Assembly: GCA_002731275.1 (NCBI GenBank)
Contig: PCBK01000164.1
Location: 1-64,000, forward strand
DNA from: Deltaproteobacteria bacterium
GTDB lineage: Bacteria > Myxococcota_C > UBA6777
Direction of reading: 5' to 3'
Length of the DNA stretch: 64,000 nt
The notes beneath the pieces were generated by a model. It saw nothing but the letters and a program-made list of their open reading frames with translations. It had not been told where the DNA came from and did not search any database. Below are positions 18,445 to 28,912 of the stretch, piece after piece. The position numbers were made by a program, and so were the translations under genes. Positions within the stretch are counted from its first letter, which is position 1, and every line of letters begins with the position of its first letter.

Positions 18445-19551
18445 ATGAGTCCCCATGATCAAGTGTACTTCGCGCAGCTCAGGACGCTCCTCTTCGAAGA
18501 GCCTACGCAAAGGATCTTCGATATCATCCTCACACTCTTCCACAACTGGGAAGACTCACCTGAGCGAGATGTCGGGATACAATACGCAGAAAACCATTTG
18601 CAAAGCTGGCCAGACGAGTTCCGCCAAGCCCGACCTGAAGATTGTTGGCGCGTCTTCCCTAGTGGTAACCCAAGTCCTAGTTTTCGGCTGATCCGCCACC
18701 TCCACTTCTCCCCCACCGAATTTCGCGCCGACGAAGCCCGCAAACTTGTCCACACCCCTTACATGCAACATGTTAAGTCCCTGACGCTGGCGTCCAACCG
18801 CATCCAGGCTGATGGTATCAAGATCTTTATGGACTCCCCCTACCTCGCCTATCTCGAAGAGCTCGATCTCGATTACAACGAAATTGGTGACGAAGGTGCC
18901 CTACACATCGCACAATCCCCACATATGTCCAGGCTCAAACATCTCAACCTGAACAGCAACGGGCTCACCAAAGAGGGCATCGAATCACTCATGCACTCCC
19001 CCTATATTCAGGGTCTTGAGACGCTGCACATCAACAACAACAACATCGGTCCTGATGGTGCCCGATGTATCGCCAAAACAGCGGCTTCGATGAATTACAA
19101 AGAGCTCCATCTTGCGGGCAATGCGATCGCCGAAGGCTTGGAAGCGCTCGCCAATACACCTGCCCTCTCGCAGCTTCACACCCTGATCCTGGACTACAAT
19201 CACATCGAGCCTCGTAGCGCTGTTGCGCTCGCACACTCCCCACATATCAGGCAGCTCGAAGTCCTCTCCATGAGTCGAAACAATATCCGCGACGAAGGGG
19301 CCATCGCGCTCGCACAGTCCCCCGTCATCAACCACGTCAAAGAGCTCCACCTCAACGCCAACAGTATGACCGTTAATGGTGTGAAAGCCCTCGCGTTCTC
19401 CTCCTATCTCGGCTCCTCTCTACGTCAACACTCGATGAAGCGCCTCTCCACAAACATCTTGCGTGAAGAGAGCCAAAAACTCGAACAACCAGAGCTTCAA
19501 AGCGCCAAACGCAAAGAGCTCCTCAAGGCCCTCCTCGAAACCAAAAGCTAA
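18445..19551 (+). CDS. Leucine-rich-repeat (RNI-like) protein
   Basis: ATG 18445 follows GGGAGG by ten bases. 368 aa, no signal peptide, so probably cytoplasmic. Residues 1-100 are an N-terminal helical region ending in FRLIRHLHFSPTEF. Residues 110-330 contain about eight repeats of roughly 28 residues of the type 'L..L.L..N.I...G...L..SP.L..L', the ribonuclease-inhibitor-like LRR class. The C-terminus is a charged helix. The layout resembles the repeat-companion LRR proteins common in Myxococcota and Planctomycetes, which are thought to mediate protein contacts. It precedes the HEAT-barrel operon by 137 bp but may be independent. Confidence 0.85.
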   Translation: MSPHDQVYFAQLRTLLFEEPTQRIFDIILTLFHNWEDSPERDVGIQYAENHLQSWPDEFRQARPEDCWRVFPSGNPSPSFRLIRHLHFSPTEFRADEARKLVHTPYMQHVKSLTLASNRIQADGIKIFMDSPYLAYLEELDLDYNEIGDEGALHIAQSPHMSRLKHLNLNSNGLTKEGIESLMHSPYIQGLETLHINNNNIGPDGARCIAKTAASMNYKELHLAGNAIAEGLEALANTPALSQLHTLILDYNHIEPRSAVALAHSPHIRQLEVLSMSRNNIRDEGAIALAQSPVINHVKELHLNANSMTVNGVKALAFSSYLGSSLRQHSMKRLSTNILREESQKLEQPELQSAKRKELLKALLETKS

Positions 19552-19688
19552 GACCCACCCACACCACACTCCCTCGATAACGACAACAATTTCTTTCACC
19601 AACACCTTTCGCTCGACACGTATTGATACTATCCTTTGGTATGGGCAAATTCGCCGCAACATGTAGCTCGTATCGCCAAGGGAATCCA

Positions 19689-22007
19689 TTGAGACGCTGG
19701 TGTTCAAACTGTACATCTCACCTTATCCCCCTATACATCGCTCTTTATGCGATGTGTATGCAGAGCTTTACCGTCCACGCCAGCACGCCACATACACACT
19801 CTCCCACGTCAAGACCGACGCGACAGCCTCCTCCTCCCAGGCCCGCGCTCAAGGCGCTCAAAGCGCTCACACTACAACGTCATCGCCGCAGCTCACGTGC
19901 GCTGCAAAAAGCGCTCACGTCCCCCGATCCACTTACACGTTGGGCCGCGATCTCGGCGCTACGCAAAAGGCGCAAGGCTGCCTGGCTGCCTCTGTTCCGA
20001 AAAGCGACCAAAGACAAAGATAAACGTGTCGTTTACATCGCGATCATCACCCTCGGCGAACTCAAGGATAGCAACACCCTCAAAGCCCTCGCGAAACGAC
20101 AAACGACACTCGCGCCCTGGCGTCGAGATGCCTTATGTCGTGCTTTTCTCCACACAAAACATGCACTCTTGACCACACAGATACGTCGCTGTCTGCAAGA
20201 CCCCATCGCATATATTCGCATACAGACTGCGCAAACACTTTTGTCCTTTACACCCAATCCATTCCCCTTGCCGCTGCGTCAAGAAGCCCTCCTTGTCCTG
20301 CGTAACAAACCACCGTTACAAGAACGCGGGCTGTACACGCCAAAGCTCGCACGAAAGGTGCTTGAACGTGCGAGCAAAGAGCTCAAGAAGACGCTCGCCT
20401 TCTCCCTGCGATTACACAATCAACTGCGCAGAGATGGGAAAAGCTGGGCCGTCCGATGTATGAAGCCCCTGCGCAAAAAGATCGCGGTACAGCGAGTCCT
20501 CTTCCAACACTACAAGAAGCTCTATGAGACACAACAGCAAACGCTTCACGTTTTTACGAGCCAACAGACTTACGCACGTGCGATGTTGAGCATTCGGCGT
20601 ATCTCGAAGCACAAAGACGCGATCGTCCGTTGTGTCAAAACACACACAGGCAAGGCCGAGTACACACAGCTCTTTGAAGAAGCCATCTGGCTCCTTGGGT
20701 TTCCCTTGCATCTCTACCACCCACAACGCGACCATGTGCGCTTCTCTGCACACATGATGTACGACAACTTCGTCGACGCATTTCGAGAAGACCTCTACCC
20801 CAAGATCTACTACAGCCGTGAACAAGCGCTGATTGGACCGAGGTGGGATTTGCTCGGAGGAGGTGCGATCGATCTTTCGTACAACACCCGGTGGGGGCGG
20901 CGTGGCCTCTTTGCCATCTCCAATCATCTCGGTGGCAATTACTTTCTCTTGCGCAACGCTCTCAGTGGTCTCGAAGAAGATCTACAGGTCTTCTTGAGCT
21001 GGGCAGAGCAGACACATCGACATACAAGACAACACTTTTTACAGGCACGATTTCGCATCAGCCAGAGTCCTCCCTACGAAGAACAGGATTACAACCACAT
21101 GATCGGCTCACGGGCCTCTCTATCTTTACGTGCAGGGAGTGGGTGGCGTTGGGGATATGACCAAAAACAAGTTCACTGGTGGCAGGGAGCGTGGTCTTTC
21201 AAGGCGGAGCTGCGGAGCTTAATCGAGTGGCCTCTGGGCGACAACTGGCCGCAGGATTGGTGGAGTCCGTGGATGAAGCACGAGGCGCGGTTGTGGCTCG
21301 AAAAAAAGCTCTATGTGCTCACACTCGGTCTGGAAGCGAGGGCATCTTATCACCGGGCGCTTGGTGCAACAACGCAAGTCCCGGCCTGGCACTTCCAGCC
21401 CCGTCTCACATGGCGTATTGGTCATCCCAAAGACGGTCTCTTCTACGAAGCCTACGTCGGCTTGGCTTTTGTCCGCTCCGCTGAAGATGGCTATCACACA
21501 CTCGACGACACCATCCTCGGACAGTCCAACACGATTCAGGGCGTCGGACAGATCAAACTCTCCGGTCCGATCAAGGCGCCCTTCTTGTACTGGTCTTTGG
21601 CGTACACGCGCACCGTTGGTCCATCCATCCGTCCTGGTATGAGCTATCACATGGAAGATCGACTCGATGGACTCTTTCGAATCGGTTCACCTCCTTTTCT
21701 CGACGCCATTTTGCGCAAGCGTTTGCAGATCGATATTGGTGTCACTTTGCGAAGTAATACATTCCCGAGCAAACACCTTACAACACTCGACACTTTGTCG
21801 ATTGGACTGATCCGGTTTTTTGGCAACGTCAAGCTCCCGATCACGCCATCACTTCGCGTCGTCATCGCCGCCAACCTAGAGCTTGTCTCCAATGGATTTC
21901 ATCCCTACCGTATCCTGGAGAGCGCCGCACCGGAAGAAGCTGGCTCTTCCGATCTACACCTTCGCAGCGCGTTTATGTTGATGTTCGAATATTGGTTGGG
22001 AGGCTGA
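19689..22007 (+). CDS. Exported HEAT-repeat protein with predicted C-terminal beta-barrel (paralogue 1)
   Basis: I choose TTG 19689 because AAGGGA lies five bases upstream and the product then opens with Arg-Arg and a hydrophobic signal peptide ending VHA. ATG 19641 is the alternative. About 772 aa. Residues 40-200 are HEAT-like helical repeats (DPLTRWAAISALRKRRK, DKRVVYIAIITLGELKD). Residues 200-330 are basic helices. From about 350 to the end the text is alternating, aromatic-rich beta strands with a terminal aromatic (FEYWLGG), as in outer-membrane barrels. The motif SIRPGMSYHMEDRL is shared with the next gene (SIRPKMAYHSEDQL). It is the first of three tightly coupled genes. No known family recognised. 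Confidence 0.8.
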   Translation: MRRWCSNCTSHLIPLYIALYAMCMQSFTVHASTPHTHSPTSRPTRQPPPPRPALKALKALTLQRHRRSSRALQKALTSPDPLTRWAAISALRKRRKAAWLPLFRKATKDKDKRVVYIAIITLGELKDSNTLKALAKRQTTLAPWRRDALCRAFLHTKHALLTTQIRRCLQDPIAYIRIQTAQTLLSFTPNPFPLPLRQEALLVLRNKPPLQERGLYTPKLARKVLERASKELKKTLAFSLRLHNQLRRDGKSWAVRCMKPLRKKIAVQRVLFQHYKKLYETQQQTLHVFTSQQTYARAMLSIRRISKHKDAIVRCVKTHTGKAEYTQLFEEAIWLLGFPLHLYHPQRDHVRFSAHMMYDNFVDAFREDLYPKIYYSREQALIGPRWDLLGGGAIDLSYNTRWGRRGLFAISNHLGGNYFLLRNALSGLEEDLQVFLSWAEQTHRHTRQHFLQARFRISQSPPYEEQDYNHMIGSRASLSLRAGSGWRWGYDQKQVHWWQGAWSFKAELRSLIEWPLGDNWPQDWWSPWMKHEARLWLEKKLYVLTLGLEARASYHRALGATTQVPAWHFQPRLTWRIGHPKDGLFYEAYVGLAFVRSAEDGYHTLDDTILGQSNTIQGVGQIKLSGPIKAPFLYWSLAYTRTVGPSIRPGMSYHMEDRLDGLFRIGSPPFLDAILRKRLQIDIGVTLRSNTFPSKHLTTLDTLSIGLIRFFGNVKLPITPSLRVVIAANLELVSNGFHPYRILESAAPEEAGSSDLHLRSAFMLMFEYWLGG

Positions 22008-22008
22008 A

Positions 22009-24285
22009 TTGCGACCCATACATCCACGCCCATGGCTGCTCAGTTTGACCTTCTTCTTGTGTTTGTTCTCCATCTCCTATGCGTCGGATTTGCCACCTTC
22101 TTCGATCCAGCAGGCGTGGATCAAACAGAGCCGTTCCTCTAAGCAAGTGGTCCGTCGTGAGGCGATCCGTAAGTTGATGCGTTGTGCCCACAGCGCCTGT
22201 ACGCAGGCGCTGCTGCGTTTGCTCAAGCACCCTTCCCCCCAGACTCGTTGGTGGGCCTCTGCGTCACTACGTGGACGCAAAGGCGTTGGCGTGCGTCGGG
22301 CGCTGAAGCAAGCTCTTCGAGACCGAGATGTCCGCGTCCAGCTCAACACCATCGAAGCGCTCAGTCTGCTTCAGCCACCAAAGCTGCTCCAATGGCTATG
22401 GCCTCTCACACGTTCGGGCAATATGCTTTTGCGTGACGCTGTCTGTCGGCATGTTGCGTCACATGCAGACAACACCCCACGTCGCTATGTCTCCCAATGT
22501 CTTCGCAAGTTTGGCACGTTGATCGGTGATCAAACTGCGCGTATGTTGTTGCGACCCAACAGCCGAACCCCACAAGCCCTTCAAAAAATGGCCAAAGCCC
22601 ATCAAGAACAACGCATCCAGACGAACACACGACATCGTTCTTACCCCTCCATCGCGTATCGACTGAGGCTCATGAAGAGGCGATTCCACAGCTACCGATG
22701 GACCCTCAAGCGAAAACTGCGCTACGCCAAACGCAACAAACCACCCAAGCGCAAAGCCGCTGTACGTTGTGTGACGCAAGCGCTCAACAACGTCCAAACG
22801 TCCAAGCGTCAATTTGAACAAGAGTTTAAACGTTACAAAGACGCGATGGATCAAGGTCACTTCTCCAACGCGCAAAAGAGCCTCTCCCTCGCCCTGCTCC
22901 ACGCCCGCCGTGCAAAAGGTGCGTATCGAGATGGGGTCCGCTGCCGCGTCTATTTCTACTACAAAAGAAAATATCGATATGGACGAAATATCCATCTCGA
23001 AGGACTCCCCATCCACGCGTACAGCCGCTATCGCAACTTCCTGCGTATTGGTGTGGGGCTGACACATGACACCTTCACCAATATTCTCCGCGATGACCTA
23101 CGTCACCCCTACCAAATCAACCCTCTTGAGCGAGAGTGGGACTTTCTGCTCAACACCATGCTTGGACTCTCCTTCAACATCAGGATTGGTGACTTTCTGT
23201 TTTATCTCCACAACCATCTCTCAGCGCATTTGCGCGCCAATCTAGCCGAACTTGGAGGGATTGGGGAGCGACTACATATCCAACTCTCCCACGCGCGACG
23301 CAACAAAAAAAACCAACACATCCTGTTCTTTCAAAACGAGCTTCACTACAGCTCGGCCCCTCCAGAAGAAGAGGGATTTCCCGAGCAATTTTCCGGTATA
23401 CGGTTGATCCAGCAGGCGACGATCGGCGCTGGATATACGTGGCTCGCCCCTCGCGGCAATATCTGGGATCTCGACATGGAGCTAAAGTTCCACTATCGCA
23501 ATCTCATCGAGCAACCCTTCCCTGCCAAGGAGTATGAGACACTGTGGAGTGGACGCATTGAACATCATCTGTGGATAGCCCTTGAAAAGCAGATCTCGTC
23601 GGTGCGTTTGGGGATTGGGTTTCATGCTGACATGTATCATTTTTTTGAGCAGACGGAGCAGATCCCTGCGCTCCATCTCAAGACTGTGTTGACCCTGCAA
23701 ATTGGGGATCGACAAAAGGGACTTGGGGGTTCGGGGATTCATCTTCGAGGTCATGTTGGATTGGGCCGTGTCTCTGCCTTCTTGCCGTCCAACGTGCCCA
23801 AAGAAGATCTACGTTACGAGCAAGATGGTGTGTTGCAACCGCTCCTCGCCTTTGGTGTGTACGGACGACATAAGCGCGCATTCTCTCGGCTGCCCTTTCG
23901 CTGGTTGATTCGCTATGAACGAAAACTTGGTGCGTCGATTCGTCCTAAGATGGCGTACCACAGCGAAGACCAACTACAGCTAGAGCTTGGTGTGGGGGAG
24001 CGCGCCAAACACAGGGATCTGCGTCGGGCCTCTCATTTGGTGTTCGCTGTCGGAGGGAGGCTTCGACATGTCACTTATCCACGTCTCGCGACGGCTGGAC
24101 CGATCGGACCTCCTGGGATGACGGAGTTCGGGTTTTATGCGTATGGCGAGCTTAAACTCTTTCCGAGAATGTCCGGTCGTATCAGTGAGTATATCTCTTG
24201 GATTGACAACCGATTGAACGACAATACCGATGGATTTCAATTGAGGAACTTGTTTTCAGCCGAATTGGTCTTTTCATTTTTCTAG
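22009..24285 (+). CDS. Exported HEAT-repeat protein with predicted C-terminal beta-barrel (paralogue 2)
   Basis: TTG 22009 begins one base after the previous stop, with GGGAGG spanning that stop, so translation is coupled. 758 aa. A signal peptide ends SYA. HEAT-like repeats follow (residues 40-160, e.g. RREAIRKLMRCAHSAC, DRDVRVQLNTIEALSLL), then a Lys/Arg-rich helical segment and a beta-rich half from about 340 that ends in SAELVFSFF, a typical outer-membrane C-terminal Phe. Domain order and the SIRPxMxYHxEDxL motif match the preceding gene, so the two are paralogues by duplication. Role unknown; outer-membrane location is inferred. Confidence 0.8.
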   Translation: MRPIHPRPWLLSLTFFLCLFSISYASDLPPSSIQQAWIKQSRSSKQVVRREAIRKLMRCAHSACTQALLRLLKHPSPQTRWWASASLRGRKGVGVRRALKQALRDRDVRVQLNTIEALSLLQPPKLLQWLWPLTRSGNMLLRDAVCRHVASHADNTPRRYVSQCLRKFGTLIGDQTARMLLRPNSRTPQALQKMAKAHQEQRIQTNTRHRSYPSIAYRLRLMKRRFHSYRWTLKRKLRYAKRNKPPKRKAAVRCVTQALNNVQTSKRQFEQEFKRYKDAMDQGHFSNAQKSLSLALLHARRAKGAYRDGVRCRVYFYYKRKYRYGRNIHLEGLPIHAYSRYRNFLRIGVGLTHDTFTNILRDDLRHPYQINPLEREWDFLLNTMLGLSFNIRIGDFLFYLHNHLSAHLRANLAELGGIGERLHIQLSHARRNKKNQHILFFQNELHYSSAPPEEEGFPEQFSGIRLIQQATIGAGYTWLAPRGNIWDLDMELKFHYRNLIEQPFPAKEYETLWSGRIEHHLWIALEKQISSVRLGIGFHADMYHFFEQTEQIPALHLKTVLTLQIGDRQKGLGGSGIHLRGHVGLGRVSAFLPSNVPKEDLRYEQDGVLQPLLAFGVYGRHKRAFSRLPFRWLIRYERKLGASIRPKMAYHSEDQLQLELGVGERAKHRDLRRASHLVFAVGGRLRHVTYPRLATAGPIGPPGMTEFGFYAYGELKLFPRMSGRISEYISWIDNRLNDNTDGFQLRNLFSAELVFSFF

Positions 24286-24296
24286 GGAGTGAGCGC

Positions 24297-27200
24297 GTGT
24301 TACATAGAGAGACTCGATACCAACGTGACAAGGAGCGTCACAGCCCGTGTAAGGTGTTGTGCGTTGTGTGGTGGTGTATCGCTTTGGGTCTGCTGTGTGT
24401 GCAGGTACGCCATGCAGGTGCGGATTGGAAGCTCAAACGCACGGACCGATGGGAAAAGATCGCACAACGCCTGGAGCTGATGTTGATCGAAAAACCCGCT
24501 GAGGGATACGCACTTAAACGGCTTCTTCGACATTACAGGAAGAAGGATCTCGGGCGGCTACGCAAACGTCTCCGCGTCTTGCAAAAACGCAAAGGATACC
24601 GGGATAGAGGGACCTTTGCTCTCGCCCTTGTCGATCTGTATACAGGTGCATTTACACGAGCTATCCAGGGTTTTGAGCTCTTACGACAGTCGAAAGTCTG
24701 GCGAGGTTCAAGGGATAAGCTGCTGTTGGCGTTGGGCAAAGCCTATATGAGGAATAACCAGCAAGCAAAAGCCGAAAAAGCACTGGCAGAAGCGATCAAA
24801 GGGATGCCCAAGGGACGCGGAAAGCGTCTTATCCTTCGGACTCTTGCGCAGCTCAGCGAGACCATGAAGCGGTGGCAGAAAGCCCAAACGTACTACCGAG
24901 CTATTCTCGCGAAGAAGCCGAGTGATGTCGACGCACACCTTGGGCTGATTCGTTGTCTTGAGCAGCTCAAACAGCCCGCTGCGGTGATCGAGCAGCTCAA
25001 GCGCATGATCCCCCACACGTCGAAAACGAGGAGACCTGTCCACCTCAAAAAATTGCTCCAGTACCAGCTCCAGCAAAAAGACTACAAAGACGCCCTCTCC
25101 ACACTGACCAGAATACGCAAGCAGCTCTCAAACGCACATTGGATGCAGCGTGAGTTGATCGAATATGAGCTTCAACTTCATACACGACAGAAAACGCTCC
25201 CAACCCTGCTCGCTCAAATCAAACAACGCGCCAAAACACTGCCACGCCAATATCTCCCTTATGTCGGACGTGTCCAGCAGACACTGGGGTTGTGGACGGA
25301 AGCCCTCAAGACGTACAAACAGCTCCTCAAACGTTACCCCAAACATCCCGCCTTTTTGAAGATGATCGATCTGTTGCTCAAACGAAAACGCTTCCCACAG
25401 GCCCTTGCCTTGCTCAAAGAGCAACAAAAACGACAGCCCGACGAAGTCACAATCCCTCTTCGTATTCTGACCGTTTTGCAAGAGACACAGGCACACATCA
25501 AGCGCGACCAATTTATCTACGAGTTGTTGCAAACACAAAAGACCAACAAGCTCCTACAGTACAGGATGCTTGAGCTCGTAAAAGCGTGGGAACTGCCCGT
25601 GAATGTACAGCTCGCGTTGTTCCAGGCGTACTGCTCACAAAAGCCGATGCGAGCGAGTTGTTTTCGTCAGTGGGGCGCGTATCTGTGGAAGAAAAAACGA
25701 CGTCAACGAGCTTGGGAGATCTGGGACAAGATCCGCGAGATCAAACCAACACAGGCTTCTTCTCTCTTCGATCTTGCGGAGATCTACTACAAACACGGAC
25801 GTTATCAAAAGAGTATCCCTTTGTTACAGCAACTGCTCAAAGGCACCCCATTCCACCAAAAAGCGCGACTCCTGCTCGCCAACATCTGGTTACAAAAGGC
25901 GAAAAAGCCAGCGCGTGCCCTCACGCTCTACCGAAAGCTGTTGTCCTCTACGAGCAACACAGGTTTGCAGCGCAAAGCACGCCGGGGAATCATCCAAACA
26001 ACGCTCAAATTGTATGGCTACAGCTCGGCCTTCTTACTCTTTCAACGTGACTACTTTTTGCATCCCTTCCAAAAACAACCTCGTCAGCTCCTGATGGCCT
26101 TTTATCTGCGCAACAGCCAACGAAAAGCCTCCCAGAGATTGCTCAAGGAGAGTCTCTCTTTGTTTCCCGATGACGTCGACTTCAGGCGCATCGCGCTGGA
26201 TGTTTACAAAAGCCAGTCCCACTCACTCCCTCATCTGCGCTGGTTGTTGTTACGTGGGAATCCTCCAAGCGGCACACTCGACCAATATGTCGCACTCTCA
26301 CACAAGTACAAGCGACAAAAGCAACTGCTCAAGACATTGCAAGACCTGACAAAACAGTGGCCTAAGGACGCAGATTATTGGGAGATGTTGGGCAAGGAGG
26401 CGAGCCAACAAAAGCGATTGAAGCTCGCGGAGAGAGCCTTTCAAAGAGCCCACAACATCAAACCCAACAATCTCACCATACGTATGGGGTATGCGGCGCT
26501 GTTGGCCAGACAGAAAGAGTACAGCCGCGCTTACAAGCTCTTACGTATCCCAACCCCTCCCAAGAACACCATGCAGTTGACCTTGTGGCTCGCGCGCGCT
26601 TTGTCATATGCCATCAAAGACAAGCAAGACAGCAAGCAGCTCCTGCAAACACTCTCACGACCTTTTCAAACGCCAGGGCTTTTTTCCTTGCACATGCTCG
26701 AAAGTCTTAAGAGTTTGCGCAAGACACTCTCGGCCAAACGACGCCATTCGATCAAGAAACAACTTACACAGCAAGGACTCCCTCACTGGCGTAAGTTGGC
26801 TCTCCACCACAAGCACAAAGACGTGCGAAAACAAGCGCTCTTTGCGCTGTGGAGGGCGAAAAAAACCACGAACACGTTGCTCACGAGAGCGCTCCAAGAT
26901 AAAGATCCACTCGTGCGTTCCTATGCGGTCATCTTATTCGCCATGATCAGTCAGCCCGAAAATTATCTGCGCTTTGAGCAACTGGAACGCTACGACAGGT
27001 CCTATCTCGTGAGAGCCGCCGCAAGTCTCGCTGTCAGTCGACTCGCTGGGACACATGAAGTCGGCCCATTTTACCGTGCGATCCAGTTCCCGCAGCTGTG
27101 GGAGCTGATCAGCCTCCTGATGAAGGAAAAGCCACATCTCAATCACATTCGCATTCTCTCATTGATGTACAATCGCAGTACAACACCCCAACAGGACGAG

Positions 27201-27494
27201 GAGGTCTTGGAGACCTTCCTGGCATTCTCCCCCAAACAAATCGAAACACTCGATCGTATGCTCTCTCGCTATTCGACACGTTGTTTTGCTTTTCGCGTGC
27301 TCACCTACCTGCGGACACAAAAGAAGAACGTCGAGCTGAGCAGCGCGGCACATCGGATATCATTTAATGAGGGGTTTTTGAGGCGGCTGTGCCAAAAAAG
27401 GAAAAAGTGGCGGTGGCGTCGAGGGAGGCGAATGAGAAGGCATCTTCGTCGGAGACGGTTTCGACGCATCTTGCGTAGGCGAAAACGTCCGTAG
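24297..27494 (+). CDS. Large exported TPR plus HEAT-repeat protein
   Basis: GTG 24297 with AGGGAG seven bases upstream, 11 bp after the previous stop. 1065 aa. An N-terminal hydrophobic segment (VVWWCIALGLLCV) acts as signal or anchor. From about 60 to 800 the protein is arrays of TPR-like helices (LLALGKAYMRNNQQAKAEKAL, LAERAFQRAHNIKPNNLTI). Residues 830-960 are HEAT-like (HKDVRKQALFALWRAKK, DPLVRSYAVILFAM), echoing the two upstream genes. The last 35 residues are dominated by Arg and Trp. Likely a periplasmic or inner-membrane scaffold working with the two barrel proteins. There is no catalytic motif. Confidence 0.82.
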   Translation: MLHRETRYQRDKERHSPCKVLCVVWWCIALGLLCVQVRHAGADWKLKRTDRWEKIAQRLELMLIEKPAEGYALKRLLRHYRKKDLGRLRKRLRVLQKRKGYRDRGTFALALVDLYTGAFTRAIQGFELLRQSKVWRGSRDKLLLALGKAYMRNNQQAKAEKALAEAIKGMPKGRGKRLILRTLAQLSETMKRWQKAQTYYRAILAKKPSDVDAHLGLIRCLEQLKQPAAVIEQLKRMIPHTSKTRRPVHLKKLLQYQLQQKDYKDALSTLTRIRKQLSNAHWMQRELIEYELQLHTRQKTLPTLLAQIKQRAKTLPRQYLPYVGRVQQTLGLWTEALKTYKQLLKRYPKHPAFLKMIDLLLKRKRFPQALALLKEQQKRQPDEVTIPLRILTVLQETQAHIKRDQFIYELLQTQKTNKLLQYRMLELVKAWELPVNVQLALFQAYCSQKPMRASCFRQWGAYLWKKKRRQRAWEIWDKIREIKPTQASSLFDLAEIYYKHGRYQKSIPLLQQLLKGTPFHQKARLLLANIWLQKAKKPARALTLYRKLLSSTSNTGLQRKARRGIIQTTLKLYGYSSAFLLFQRDYFLHPFQKQPRQLLMAFYLRNSQRKASQRLLKESLSLFPDDVDFRRIALDVYKSQSHSLPHLRWLLLRGNPPSGTLDQYVALSHKYKRQKQLLKTLQDLTKQWPKDADYWEMLGKEASQQKRLKLAERAFQRAHNIKPNNLTIRMGYAALLARQKEYSRAYKLLRIPTPPKNTMQLTLWLARALSYAIKDKQDSKQLLQTLSRPFQTPGLFSLHMLESLKSLRKTLSAKRRHSIKKQLTQQGLPHWRKLALHHKHKDVRKQALFALWRAKKTTNTLLTRALQDKDPLVRSYAVILFAMISQPENYLRFEQLERYDRSYLVRAAASLAVSRLAGTHEVGPFYRAIQFPQLWELISLLMKEKPHLNHIRILSLMYNRSTTPQQDEEVLETFLAFSPKQIETLDRMLSRYSTRCFAFRVLTYLRTQKKNVELSSAAHRISFNEGFLRRLCQKRKKWRWRRGRRMRRHLRRRRFRRILRRRKRP

Positions 27495-27514
27495 AGGGCG
27501 AAGTGGAGGAGGTG

Positions 27515-28912
27515 TTATGCTTCGATGGGGAGGACAAAGGTGAAGACACTCCCAACCCCAAGCTCGCTGTCCATGAAGACATCCCCTCCGAGTAATTCAG
27601 CGATCTTTCTGGACAAGTTGAGCCCTAATCCAGTCCCGCCGTATGACCGATGAAATTCAGCATTGACCTGTGTAAAGGCTTCGAAGATGGACTCTTTCTT
27701 CTCCTCTGGGATACCGATCCCAGTGTCTTCGACCCGAAATACGACGACGCTGTCTGTCGCCTTCCACTCGACGGAGAGTGTGACCTTGCCTCTTTGGGTA
27801 AACTTACAGGCATTTCCGAGTAAGTTGAGCAGCACCTGTCTCACCTTGATCACGTCGATCATCGCGATAGGCAGATCTGTCGGTGCTTTGAGCTCGAACT
27901 TGTTTTGTTTTTTGTCTGCGAGTGGTGCCGCGTAGCGCGCAATGTCGTGGACAAAGTTCGTCAAGCTGACAGGCTCCTGGTAAATCTCTGTCTGTCCGGC
28001 TTCGATCTTGGAGAGATCGAGCACATCGTCGATCAAGCCGAGAAGGTGTCGCCCTGCAGAGCGGATCTTCGAGAGATCATCGAGCGCCTCTTCTTCGGTG
28101 AGTTCATCTATTTCGTCTTGTAAAAGTTCGGTATACCCGATGATTGCGTTGAGAGGTGTGCGCAGCTCATGGCTCATGTTGGCCAAAAAGAGACTCTTGG
28201 CTTGGTTGGCTTTCTCGGCATCTTCGCGTGCTCGTCGGATTTCGTGGATCGATGTTTCGAGTTTCTTTGTTTGTGATTGTACGAGCTTGAGCAACTCGCG
28301 CTCTTTCTCTTCCATTCGCTTTGTGCGTAGGGAGTCGAGCTCCTTTTGGATGGTGCGCTCTGAGGGGTAGACGTTGAGTTTGATGTAGCAGTTCCCCTCT
28401 TCGTAGGAGACATCGACCTCATCAGCCCAGCACGTCTCGCCAAAGGCATGTGAAAAGATACCGATAATTTTTCCCTGAATAAAAGGACACCCCCATCTCT
28501 TGTGCAGCTTTCTCTGCATCAAGATCTCCCAGGTGTTGTGTACGATCACCGTTGCCTTTTTCTGCTCCTCGTCGAATTTTGGCAACTCAAATCTTCCCCA
28601 CCCACAAGAACCGACGGCTTTTCCCCAGGCCAGGAATCCCTCCTCAAAATGATCGCTGAAGGCCGTAACCATCGCTTCGTAGTCTTCTTTTGTGCCCTGA
28701 CTTGATGACCAAGCGACCATTAAACGAAACATGTCGTAACCGAGCTCTTCAGCCAACGGACGTAGCATCTGTAACAACGATGGATCCAGCCAAAACATCG
28801 CTGAAGGGAGTGTCATCAGTTTGAGCACGCCTTCTCCACGCGACCATTCAAACTGCATGTTGTCGATCTCGATCTGTTTGATCTCTGTCGATGAAACTTT
28901 TGTGTCCGTCAT
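27515..28912 (-). CDS. Histidine kinase with N-terminal V4R-type sensor domain
   Basis: ATG 28912 after GGAAGG, nine bases upstream. 465 aa, no membrane helix, so cytoplasmic. Residues 1-185 resemble XylR_N/V4R small-molecule sensors, with the conserved C, G, E and C pattern ([36 protein letters not shown]). A coiled coil spans about 190-235. The H-box is [18 protein letters not shown], with a catalytic ATPase domain (N-box [10 protein letters not shown]1 [10 protein letters not shown]2 [18 protein letters not shown]). No response regulator or receiver domain is adjacent, so it is an orphan kinase. V4R domains elsewhere bind aromatic or lipid ligands and sometimes zinc. The ligand here is unknown. 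Confidence 0.9.
   Translation of the reverse strand: MTDTKVSSTEIKQIEIDNMQFEWSRGEGVLKLMTLPSAMFWLDPSLLQMLRPLAEELGYDMFRLMVAWSSSQGTKEDYEAMVTAFSDHFEEGFLAWGKAVGSCGWGRFELPKFDEEQKKATVIVHNTWEILMQRKLHKRWGCPFIQGKIIGIFSHAFGETCWADEVDVSYEEGNCYIKLNVYPSERTIQKELDSLRTKRMEEKERELLKLVQSQTKKLETSIHEIRRAREDAEKANQAKSLFLANMSHELRTPLNAIIGYTELLQDEIDELTEEEALDDLSKIRSAGRHLLGLIDDVLDLSKIEAGQTEIYQEPVSLTNFVHDIARYAAPLADKKQNKFELKAPTDLPIAMIDVIKVRQVLLNLLGNACKFTQRGKVTLSVEWKATDSVVVFRVEDTGIGIPEEKKESIFEAFTQVNAEFHRSYGGTGLGLNLSRKIAELLGGDVFMDSELGVGSVFTFVLPIEA

Noticed and set aside
18191-18445. Plus-strand frame of 84 codons upstream of the LRR gene
   Set aside because: It runs through AT-rich promoter DNA, lacks a ribosome site and ends within the LRR start.
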